A DNA stretch of 11,002 nt from Candidatus Altimarinota bacterium (GTDB taxonomy: Bacteria > Patescibacteriota > Gracilibacteria > BD1-5 > UBA6164). The translations under genes and the position numbers were made by a program. Below are positions 1 through 5,811 of the stretch, in pieces. Below the pieces are notes generated by a model that did not search any database, was not told where the DNA came from, and saw only the letters and a program-made list of their open reading frames with translations. The stretch is from positions 3,920-14,921 of the forward strand of contig JAHDGX010000027.1 of NCBI GenBank assembly GCA_020631575.1. The letters run 5' to 3'. The first letter of the stretch is position 1. Each line of letters begins with the position of its first letter.

Positions 1-830
1 GGCCCTATGAGAAACCCAAATATATCTCCATCTAGATCTTCTGACATCTTGTCCTCTATCAGAAAACGCAGTCCATTACTGCGAGACTTCTTAATTTGCC
101 TGAGTCACTGCTGCACGATGATACGGTTTTCGTCTACTAACATCATACAATCAGCCACAGTTCCAAGTGCAACTATATCACTACACTCATACATGTATTC
201 TCGGTACTGCTTCTCTGGGAAATAGAGCTTTGCAAGAGCGCACACAAGCTTATAAGCCACACCTACACCAGCAAGACCTGGAAATGGATAGTTACAATCT
301 GGCCGAGCAGGATTCACAAATGCGATAGCATCTTCTGGCATCACTTCTCACACACTGTGATGATCTGTTATAATGATATCAAGTCATTTTTTCTTTGCAT
401 CTGAGACAATCTGTGCGTCTCGAGATCAACAATCTACCGTTATAAGAAGTGCTACTCCGAGCTGCAATGCTTCGTCTACAAACTTTGTTTTGAGTCAGTA
501 TCCATCATCTACTCTATGAGGGAGTCTGTAGGATACTTGCATACCAAGCTTTTTAAGCATGTGCATCATAAGCGCAGTAGAGCTCACTCCATCAACATCA
601 TAGTCTCAAAATATCATGACTTTTTCTTTTTGCTCTTTGGCCGCTCTGATCCTTGCAACAGCTTTTTCCATATCTTTCATCAGATATGGATCATAAATAT
701 CATCAAGAGTCTTTTCTAGAATACCTGGATCATCTGCAAATCTCTCAGATAAAACATCTGAAATATCCTTTTCTACAAGGTTTTCATCGTATATAATATT
801 TTGTCATTTGAGACTCAAGATTGATTGCAT
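1..830 (-). CDS. recJ: RecJ single-strand-specific 5'-3' exonuclease, N-terminal half (runs off the left edge)
   Basis: RecJ degrades single-stranded DNA 5' to 3' in recombination and mismatch repair, using a DHH-family metal-dependent active site. With UGA read as Gly the frame is open from ATG at 828-830 to the window edge (about 276 residues; full RecJ is about 560). Visible motifs are GDYDVDG at residues 75-81 (G75 is UGA), LLITVDCGS, TDHH with D156-H158, VNPARPDCNYPFPGLAGVGVA, and at the edge the start of the 'GFLIGP' region that precedes RINAAGR. The N-terminal block DPYLMKDMEKAVARI also matches the family. There is no clear Shine-Dalgarno upstream of the ATG. At least seven in-frame UGA codons are present, several at conserved glycines. 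Family identity is firm; only the C-terminal half is unseen. Confidence 0.95.
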
Positions 831-903
831 TTTCACTGTAACAAGCTAAAAATATATACCTATTATGAATAGAAATCTTAAAACTCAAAAGGAAAAATAA
901 AAC

Positions 904-930
904 TTTACTTTCTCACTATTTATTTATACT
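904..930 (+). promoter_or_regulatory. Candidate promoter of the tRNA-Arg region
   Basis: TTTACT at 904-909 and TATACT at 925-930, with a 15-bp spacer, are followed by GCTTAAAA at 937-944 and then the tRNA 5' fragment at 946. The same order of elements (ACTTT, CTCACT, a -10 box, GCTTAAAA) precedes tRNA-Gln on the other strand at 3107-3147, which supports a real tRNA promoter type. The rest of 831-945 is AT-rich and shows no gene. Confidence 0.5.
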
Positions 931-945
931 TAGGAAGCTTAAAAT

Positions 946-968
946 GCAGTCGTAGCTCAGTTGGAAGA
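946..968 (+). pseudogene. Orphan 5' half of tRNA-Arg (acceptor strand plus most of the D-arm)
   Basis: These 23 nt are identical to the first 23 nt of the intact tRNA-Arg at 1069-1091: acceptor GCAGTCG, TA, D-stem GCTC, D-loop AGTTGGAA and the first two bases of the closing stem. Identity stops at 969 (C instead of G), and no anticodon arm or T-arm follows. The fragment lies directly behind the tRNA-type promoter. It is a partial duplication, not a functional tRNA. The 100 nt between the two copies behave as an insert. Confidence 0.8.
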
Positions 969-972
969 CAAG

Positions 973-1011
973 TTTCTCGTGCGATAAGCGTAGCGAATCA
1001 CAAGGAAAGTT
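973..1011 (+). repeat. Dispersed 39-bp repeat, copy 1
   Basis: This copy matches 2983-3021 (opposite strand) at 33 of 39 positions with no gaps. The shared core includes TTTCTC, GCGAT, AGCG, AGCGA and AAGGAAAGTT. GTTTC just before it and GAAAC just after it (972-976 and 1012-1016) form a short inverted repeat. It lies inside the 100-nt insert between the two tRNA-Arg 5' copies. Copy 2 lies directly downstream of tRNA-Gln, so both copies are next to tRNA sequence. Confidence 0.75.
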
Positions 1012-1068
1012 GAAACGTACAAGAAATAAAAATCTTTTCTTTAGAAAATACAGCTATTAAAAAGACAC

Positions 1069-1144
1069 GCAGTCGTAGCTCAGTTGGAAGAGCGCACCCC
1101 TGCGAAGGGTGAGGCCACAGGTTCGATCCCTGTCGATTGCACCA
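1069..1144 (+). tRNA. tRNA-Arg, anticodon GCG
   Basis: A complete 76-nt cloverleaf: acceptor GCAGTCG/CGATTGC (G4-U wobble), D-arm GCTC/GAGC, anticodon stem CACCC/GGGTG with loop CTGCGAA (U33, anticodon GCG), variable loop AGGCC, T-arm ACAGG/CCTGT with TTCGATC, discriminator A73, and CCA encoded at 1142-1144. The arginine identity elements A20 and C35 are present. It should read CGC and CGU through G34. Most bacteria instead use tRNA-Arg(ACG) modified to inosine by TadA, so this anticodon is unusual. It is one nucleotide upstream of tRNA-Arg(UCG). Confidence 0.95.
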
Positions 1145-1145
1145 C

Positions 1146-1222
1146 GCACCCGTAGCTCAACTGGATAGAGTAGTGGTCTTCGAAGCCATTGGTTATAGGT
1201 TCGAATCCTATCGGGTGTACCA
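1146..1222 (+). tRNA. tRNA-Arg, anticodon UCG
   Basis: A complete 77-nt cloverleaf: acceptor GCACCCG/CGGGTGT (G1-U72 wobble), D-arm GCTC/GAGT, anticodon stem GTGGT/GCCAT with loop CTTCGAA (anticodon TCG), T-arm ATAGG/CCTAT with TTCGAAT, A73 and encoded CCA at 1220-1222. A20 and C35 fit arginine, and the A15-U48 Levitt pair is present. It should read CGA and CGG. Together with the adjacent tRNA-Arg(GCG) the pair covers the whole CGN box. A terminator hairpin begins 10 nt downstream. Confidence 0.95.
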
Positions 1223-1232
1223 TATAAAAAAT

Positions 1233-1264
1233 AAAAAGCTCTTAGAAAATCTAAGAGCTTTTTT
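1233..1264. terminator. Bidirectional terminator between the tRNA-Arg pair and the LysM-CHAP gene
   Basis: Stem AAAAAGCTCTTAG (1233-1245) pairs perfectly with 1251-1263 across a short loop, with A runs on the left and T runs on the right. It therefore gives a U-tailed hairpin on both strands and can end both the tRNA transcript (+) and the convergent hydrolase gene (-), whose stop codon lies at 1277-1279. Confidence 0.85.
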
Positions 1265-1276
1265 ACTAAATATTTA

Positions 1277-2395
1277 TTAATCTACATATATGTATCACTT
1301 GATAGTTCTATCACTGATTGGAACTTTACGAGTAGTTACCTCTCAAAGTCTCCTATAGTTCATATCTGAAACGATAATATGAGTCGGAGTCATATCAATA
1401 ACGATACCTACGTGTCCATAATATGGATTATATCATCTTCCCTCGAATTGTACTATAGCCCCAATAGTTGGACGCGTACCTGTTGCATGTCATTTTGCTC
1501 TCGCATTTGCCATCCACCTATTTGCGTTTCATCTCCAGTTAACATTTTTATATGATGCAACATACCATGTACAATTCCCCCATACTCCTGAAAATGGTTT
1601 TCTCCATACAAGGTTGTATGCTCATGAGGTATTCACATATTCACTTTGAGCTCTCCCTGCAAAACTGTATCATGATGCTTTCTTTGTAGTTGTTGTTTTT
1701 GCTGCGTAAGTCTTTTTTGGTACTACTACTGGTTTTGGTTGTTCTTTTTCTGCTCCAGGAATTATGATAGTATCTCCAATTTTTAAATCATTTGCAGTAA
1801 GGAGGAGGTTTTGTCTCATGATGTCTTCTGAATCGACTTCGTATTTTCCCGCAAGTCCTCCAAGAGTTTCTCCTGACTTCACGGTATGTATCAGGCCAGA
1901 AACTGGTGGGACTTTGATAGTGTCTCATGGTTGAATCACATGATTTGATTCAAAATTATTTGCCCAATAAATAGAGTTTCTTGTGATGTTGAACTTCCCT
2001 GCGATTCTTGCAACACTATCCCCAGATTGAACCGTGTATTCTATGATTTCTTTTGTACCTGAGACATCTCTCTTATCTTCATCAAGAGCTGCGTTTACAT
2101 AAAGAAATGAATCTTTTGATTGTATAAATACATCTCCATCTCAAAGAGTATTATCCTCGCCAAAATATGACGATATAATACTTGATTCATCAATATCACC
2201 CCTATAAAACTCTGTTACAGAAGTATTATTTACAAAGCTTGCGAAGCTTGGATAAATAGGTAGCAGAAAAATGGTAATAATTGAAACTATTACTAATCCT
2301 GTTTTCCCTGTTTTTTTAGTTCCAGCATACAAGTTATGCTGCAATACTCTTGAATGACGCTCAATACGAGCTCTTAAATTTATTTTAGATCCCAA
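1277..2395 (-). CDS. LysM-LysM-CHAP peptidoglycan hydrolase, membrane-anchored or secreted
   Basis: A 372-residue cell-wall protein. A basic N-terminus is followed by a hydrophobic segment at about residues 33-53 (signal peptide or anchor), a spacer, LysM 1 at about 119-162 (EYTVQSGDSVARIAGKF, IQPGDTIKVP), LysM 2 at about 169-213 (IHTVKSGETLGGLAGKY, LKIGDTIIIPG), a Lys/Pro/Thr linker, and a C-terminal CHAP domain. In CHAP the catalytic cysteine is C275 in GNCTWYVASY and the histidine is H328 in YGHVGIV. LysM binds glycan strands; CHAP cleaves peptide cross-links or stem peptides. The start is uncertain: an in-frame stop lies just upstream of 2395 and no ATG occurs before the membrane segment, so TTG at 2393-2395 is the best choice. 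UGA-Gly codons occur in the central region and in CHAP. Stop is UAA. Confidence 0.9.
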
Positions 2396-2410
2396 AAGTG
2401 TATTTTAGAA

Positions 2411-2416
2411 ATTATA
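2411..2416 (-). promoter_or_regulatory. Candidate -10 box for the LysM-CHAP gene
   Basis: TATAAT on the minus strand lies 15 nt before the TTG start, giving a leader of roughly 9 nt with no Shine-Dalgarno. No convincing -35 is seen. The remainder of 2396-2517 holds the rplU terminator and nothing else recognisable. Confidence 0.4.
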
Positions 2417-2494
2417 CATCACATATCATCTGACTCTGAGTATAGTATCTTCTTATCTCTTAAATTCGTCTTAAATAACTAGTAATAGTATATC

Positions 2495-2522
2495 AAAAAA
2501 ATAGTATAATGTATATACTATT
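2495..2522 (-). terminator. rplU terminator
   Basis: On the minus strand AAATAGTATA pairs with TATACTATTT across a 5-nt loop and is followed by a run of seven T. The hairpin contains the rplU UAG stop codon (2518-2520), so transcription would end directly behind the gene. Confidence 0.75.
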
Positions 2523-2829
2523 TAATAGACGTTACCTCTAGTTGTGTTATAGATGGTCTGAAACCAGTATTTTTCATGTATCTCTTTTTAGATTTCATTT
2601 TAAATACTCTAATTTTTTCTCCCTTTTTTTGATCAAGTACTTTAAACTCAACCTTTGATCCCTCAACTGTTGGAGTTCCTACTTTTGTTTCTTTCCCTTC
2701 TAAATCAGAAATAAGAAGAGCCTGCGCTGACATTTTTTTACCAACTTCAACATCTTGTTTTTTTACTTCGATGATATCACCTTTTTGAACCATAAACTGG
2801 TTCCCTCCAAGTTCTACTACTGCGAGCAT
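2518..2829 (-). CDS. rplU: 50S ribosomal protein bL21
   Basis: bL21 is a 23S rRNA-binding protein of the large subunit. The 103-residue length is normal for the family. The N-terminus MLAVVELGGNQFMVQKGDII corresponds to the family's YAVIETGGKQY-like start, the centre VGTPTVEGSKVEFKVL matches, and the C-terminal KMKSKKRYMKNTGFRPSITQ region corresponds to the KRRKGYRKRQGHRQ-like RNA-binding stretch. No UGA codon is needed. It is the only gene in the window ending in UAG. The usual partner rpmA (bL27) is not next to it: a terminator follows, then the hydrolase gene. No Shine-Dalgarno; a TATAAT lies 11 nt before the ATG. Confidence 0.95.
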   Translation of the reverse strand: MLAVVELGGNQFMVQKGDIIEVKKQDVEVGKKMSAQALLISDLEGKETKVGTPTVEGSKVEFKVLDQKKGEKIRVFKMKSKKRYMKNTGFRPSITQLEVTSIK

Positions 2830-2840
2830 ACGTAATAATT

Positions 2841-2846
2841 ATTATA
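2841..2846 (-). promoter_or_regulatory. Candidate -10 box for rplU
   Basis: TATAAT on the minus strand lies 11 nt upstream of the rplU ATG, implying a leader of only about 5 nt. The sequence is AT-rich, so chance is possible; the same spacing recurs at other genes in this window. Confidence 0.45.
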
Positions 2847-2896
2847 TAAATACAAAGTTTTTTCCGAAAAACCGAAAAAATAAATCCCTAATTTAC

Positions 2897-3010
2897 TTAT
2901 TTCTTCTGTCTTTTCTGGCCTGCATGCCGTCAAAACCTAGTATGTTTGCTATATTGTTTGCATCTTCGCTTTCGCTCGATGTAACTTTCCTTCCGAGTCG
3001 CTTCGCTCAT
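2897..3010 (-). CDS. Doubtful 37-aa basic ORF between tRNA-Gln and rplU
   Basis: ATG at 3008-3010 opens a frame of 37 codons ending in UAA (2897-2899), with one in-frame UGA. The product would be very rich in Arg and Lys, with a C-terminus GRHAGQKRQKK, and resembles no family I recognise. Its first 10 codons lie within the dispersed repeat, and in the other copy of that repeat the ATG is ATA. This argues that the frame is a by-product of the repeat. It has no Shine-Dalgarno and would be read from the tRNA-Gln transcript. Confidence 0.2.
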
Positions 3011-3021
3011 CGCAAGAGAAA
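2983..3021 (-). repeat. Dispersed 39-bp repeat, copy 2
   Basis: Read on the minus strand this copy matches 973-1011 at 33 of 39 positions without gaps. It begins 5 nt after the encoded CCA of tRNA-Gln. Further downstream, at about 2961-2980, comes a related GAGCGAAAGCGAAGATG stretch that echoes the GAGCGAAGCGA core inside the repeat. Confidence 0.75.
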
Positions 3022-3026
3022 TTTAA

Positions 3027-3101
3027 TGGTTGGGATGGTAGGGATCGAACCTACGCATGGAGGAGTCAAAGTCCCCTGCCTTACCACTTGGCTACATCCC
3101 A
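3027..3101 (-). tRNA. tRNA-Gln, anticodon UUG
   Basis: A complete 75-nt cloverleaf on the minus strand: acceptor TGGGATG/CATCCCA, D-arm GCC/GGC, anticodon stem GGGGA/TCCTC with loop CTTTGAC (anticodon TTG), T-arm GTAGG/CCTAC with TTCGATC, A73 and encoded CCA. The U1-A72 pair is typical of glutamine tRNAs. A good promoter lies upstream at 3121-3147. Confidence 0.95.
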
Positions 3102-3120
3102 AGATTTTTTAAGCCTCGTT

Positions 3121-3147
3121 ATTATATAAATCAGTGAGAAAAGTCAA
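3121..3147 (-). promoter_or_regulatory. tRNA-Gln promoter
   Basis: On the minus strand TTGACT (3142-3147) and TATAAT (3121-3126) are 15 bp apart. The expected start of transcription is about 12 nt before the tRNA. The stretch from TTGACT through CTCACT to GCTTAAAA (3107-3114) closely parallels the sequence before the tRNA-Arg fragment at 904-944. Confidence 0.65.
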
Positions 3148-3216
3148 AATTATTTTGATGTTTTTTTTGTTTTCACTATGCTATTACTCGCAAATAATTA
3201 TCTAAAAATATCTATT

Positions 3217-3669
3217 ATGATGAAACTCCTCGGTCTTATAATGAAACGACCTTCAGATTCACAAATACGAATCTCTAAAATCGTACTTGGAATCATGCTT
3301 ATACTTACAGGTATAGTAGCCTTTAGAGTACAAAATCTCTCTTTAGAAGATAGTATTTTCGGTATAGCACTTACTGGAGACACAAAACTTTATGTTTCGT
3401 ATGCTATTATAGCCCTATGAGCAATCCCACTCGTACTTTGAGGGCTTGATATCAATGTACTCTCAAGAGGAAGAACGAGAATACTACAAATACTCTTTGC
3501 AATAATTCTCTTCATCATATCTGGAATGTTCGTAGAAACGGCAAATCTTTGAGTCGATATATTTTACTTTCTCCTTGGTCTCGCAGTATTTTTCGCTGGA
3601 ATTACAGGAAAAGCAATCACTAAAAAATGACTCAAAGCAGGGCAAAAAATTACAAAAATTAGAGTGTAA
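3217..3669 (+). CDS. Small four-helix integral membrane protein, unknown function
   Basis: Not recognised as a known family. With UGA as Gly the frame gives about 150 residues and four hydrophobic segments, near residues 19-37, 58-79, 88-106 and 113-132, with a basic N-terminus (MKRPSDSQIR) and a basic C-terminal tail (KAITKKGLKAGQKITKIRV). In-frame UGA codons fall at helix glycines (LGAIPLVLGGLDI). The start is uncertain: ATG at 3178, 3217 or 3241 are all in frame. A possible promoter, TTGATG (3155-3160) with TATGCT (3177-3182) 16 bp apart, disfavours 3178, and 3241 gives a typical short basic N-terminus. It is convergent with the TrmB-like regulator and shares a terminator with it. No residues suggesting catalysis are seen. 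Confidence 0.75.
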
Positions 3670-3684
3670 AACACTATGTTCTAC

Positions 3685-3720
3685 AAAAAAAGAGACTACA
3701 AAAATGTAGTCTCTTTTTTT
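3685..3720. terminator. Bidirectional terminator between the membrane protein and the TrmB-like gene
   Basis: A 16-bp perfect stem (AAAAAAAGAGACTACA at 3685-3700 with 3705-3720) closes an AAAA loop. The A-rich left arm and T-rich right arm make it a strong terminator on both strands. It overlaps the last two bases of the convergent regulator's stop codon. Confidence 0.9.
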
Positions 3721-4450
3721 ATAACTTTTTAAACAGGAGTTTAAATACCTTTTCTTGAAATCTTGCCATCTCAGGGCTTTCAATAATAATTGCTGTTTCT
3801 TTATTAAAATCTATTAGAGAAAGTTTATCTCCATAAATGGTAAACATGATATTATCATCTAACATAATATCTTTGGAATTGACTACTTTTTCTTCTCGCT
3901 CGAGCTTTCTTTTCTTTTGCTTATATGCTCACTCTGATAAAATTAAACTTCTTTGTATTCAAAGAGAATCTCTTTTAGTGAGGTAATCTCGAGGTTGAAA
4001 CTCCGATTTAATCCGTTTATCATCTATCTCACTCGTAATTCTTAAAAACTCTCAGTCTCTTCAAAGTGTAGATAAAAGATCATAATACGTATTTTCGATA
4101 GCTTTTTTCCCTTTTCAGAAAACTATATTGGTCTGATTTTCAGAGTTTTTATATTTTTCCGTTAATTCATCCAATACATGAAAGGTATTTTTTTGAAGTT
4201 CTTCATATTCTAGCTTCAGTACTTCTGGACTGGCTGGAGAATACTGCTTTCTTTTTCATTTTTGAATTACAAATATAAATCCTCTATCAAGTAAAACTGG
4301 AAGAGTTCTATATATTTGCACTCTCTGTAAACCCGTGAGCTCTGTAATCTGACTCATACTACTCGTTCCCGTCTCTAGTAAAGCAATATATATCTTAGAT
4401 GCATGATCCGGAAGCCCTAATTGTGAGAGAATATGAATATATTTCTTCAT
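3719..4450 (-). CDS. TrmB-like winged-helix transcriptional regulator
   Basis: A 243-residue DNA-binding protein. The N-terminal winged helix (about residues 8-64) has the TrmB pattern: LGLPDHASKIYIALLETG, then SSMSQITELTGLQRVQIYRTL, then a wing ending near VIQKGKRKQYSP. A charged, partly coiled linker follows (EVLKLEYEELQKNTFHVLDEL). The C-terminal part has the TrmB-type effector/PLD-like layout (NIVFGKGKKAIENTYYDLLSTL; a late MFTIYGDKLSLIDF strand). TrmB proteins usually sense sugars or other small molecules and act as local repressors or activators; the ligand here is unknown. It is divergent from the orphan/kinase pair at 4642-5783, across a 191-bp intergenic region holding a perfect palindrome, so control of that pair is a reasonable inference. 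A -10-like TATAAC lies 12 nt before the ATG. UGA is Gly at several positions. Confidence 0.85.
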
Positions 4451-4641
4451 AAGTTACAATTTGTTATATTTTATTTTTCATAATCTTTTACTTACAAACA
4501 ATAACTTATTTACTTCTAAAAATCAATTTTGTTACAAAATATAATAATTTTATGATAATTCTTGATAAGTATTTACAATTCATTTAATTATTTTTTAAGA
4601 TATTTACTATTAACTTAAATGCAACTCCTATAATATCAGGA
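4451..4641. promoter_or_regulatory. Divergent regulatory region between the TrmB-like gene and the orphan/kinase pair
   Basis: Very AT-rich. It holds a perfect 15-bp palindrome at 4526-4540 (ATTTTGT-T-ACAAAAT) and GTTACAA copies at 4453-4459 and 4531-4537, with a shorter TTACAAT at about 4573. The first GTTACAA overlaps the regulator's own promoter region (-10-like TATAAC, minus strand, 4463-4468). TATAAT at 4629-4634 lies 7 nt before the ATG of the orphan gene, which suggests a leaderless transcript. No gene is visible here in either direction. Confidence 0.5.
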
Positions 4642-4968
4642 ATGAGTGAATGAAGTATTGAACTATTACTTGATTCTCATGATCATCATGAAGACGCTTA
4701 TGCTAAATGAAAACTTGTAGGAAAATATCGAGTTTACGAAAGTGCCGGTATTATATTAAAAAAATTATATGACCTAAAAACAACTGATCACCCATTAAAT
4801 AAAGGAACTCTAACATTTAATGCCTCTAGAGATAGACAAACTCCTGGAAATCCACGATGCTTCTGAAAAATTAATATACTCTGAGTAAGTCAACAAGTAG
4901 TAGAAGATATTAAAAATTTAGTTATAGAAACCCTAAAATTAGATAAAAATGAGATTATTATTAAATAA
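4642..4968 (+). CDS. 108-aa protein of unknown function, first gene of a two-gene unit
   Basis: Not recognised. With UGA as Gly the frame runs from ATG at 4642 to UAA at 4966-4968. It starts MSEGSIELLLDSHDHHEDAY, with an acidic and histidine-rich DSHDHHED cluster at about residues 11-18. The middle is basic (GKLVGKYRVYESAGIILKKL), followed by a TFNASRDRQTPGNPRCFGKI segment, and the C-terminal part looks helical. No signal peptide or membrane segment. The his/asp cluster could bind metal, but no family motif supports this. TATAAT is 7 nt before the ATG, and AGGA touches the ATG too closely to be a usual Shine-Dalgarno. The kinase-like gene follows after 8 nt, so the two are almost certainly co-transcribed, opposite the TrmB-like regulator. 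Confidence 0.75.
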
Positions 4969-4976
4969 TTATTTTA

Positions 4977-5783
4977 ATGAAATTTATAAACCCCTCTCAT
5001 AATTTACAAGATGATCTTCATAACCTATGACATACATATAGTGATTTAGCTACTCATCAAAGAGAACAGTGAAGATACCTTCCACTTATCATCACTGGTA
5101 AATCATGAACAGGAAAAGATACCGTATGGCAAGCAACTCAAAAAATATTAGAAGAAGATTTTTGATTAGATTTTCCATATTCTCGAAGTAGATACCTCAC
5201 ACGAGATATGCGTCCATGAGAGGATGATAGTCACCTCAATTTTATATCGGAAAAAGACTTTCAAGAAAGACAGTTTGTATCAAGCTATAGATTTGCTGAG
5301 AATTTATATGGCTTAGATTTTCCGTGAACTCAAGATGAGTTAAGCTCTCAAAATATAGCAATTATGAACTCATACCCTGATGAAATAACCAGAATATTTG
5401 ATATGTTTTTTTCTACTACCTCTGAATGAAATCTCCCAGCATTAATAATATCTCTAACCTTAGATTTCTGAAAATATCATGATTTTCTACATAAAAGGTG
5501 ATGAGAAAAAAAAGATATAGAAAGAAGATTAAATGAAGCCTCACGCATAAACACGGTCTGAGAAATGTACAAACGGCTATCGAGATATAAGCATTATAAT
5601 CACTCTATAACTGTTGAGCCTTCTGATGATGAATCTAAAAATCAAGAGAATTTTAATAGGAATGTTATAGATACTGTAAACACAACATTAAGACATATAC
5701 AAAAATATCTAGAAATGAGCTCTACAGAAATACATGCTGAAAGAGTATATTTTCATCAAAGACACAGAGATGGTAGACCATAA
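4977..5783 (+). CDS. Guanylate-kinase-like P-loop protein
   Basis: A 268-residue protein of the guanylate kinase fold. The P-loop is GKSGTGKD (residues 41-48; G44 is UGA). It is followed by RSRYLTRDMRPGEDD (about 70-84), which corresponds to the GMP-binding S-x-T-T-R-x-x-R-x-G-E region of Gmk, then HLNFISEKDFQE (Gmk: YYFVSREEF). The LID-like HKRGGEKKDIERRLNEA (about 172-188) matches R-G-T-E-x-x-x-x-I-x-x-R-L. True Gmk is about 190-210 residues. This protein has about 35 extra N-terminal residues and a C-terminal tail of about 60 polar residues rich in His, Asn and Glu. The TTR and GTE motifs are altered, so its substrate may not be GMP. It lies 8 nt after the 108-aa orphan and ends in a terminator. 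Confidence is high for the fold and low for the reaction. Confidence 0.8.
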
Positions 5784-5811
5784 TAAAAACAGCCGAGAGG
5801 CTGTTTTTATT
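5782..5811. terminator. Bidirectional terminator between the kinase-like gene and the 97-aa membrane protein gene
   Basis: A perfect 13-bp stem (5782-5794 with 5799-5811; core AAAAACAGCC/GGCTGTTTTT) closes a GAGA tetraloop. It overlaps the stop codons of both convergent genes (5781-5783 on +, 5807-5809 on -). Confidence 0.9.

Noticed and set aside
105..719. Plus-strand reading frames within 7-225 and 516-719
   Set aside because: They lie opposite recJ, whose motifs are clear on the minus strand, and show no domain of their own.
973..3021. CRISPR array or insertion sequence
   Set aside because: Only two copies of the repeat, 2 kb apart and inverted, with no regular spacers, no transposase and no terminal inverted repeats of an IS.
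2924..3112. Plus-strand reading frame across the tRNA-Gln region
   Set aside because: It is the antisense of tRNA-Gln and the repeat; the cloverleaf on the minus strand explains the sequence.
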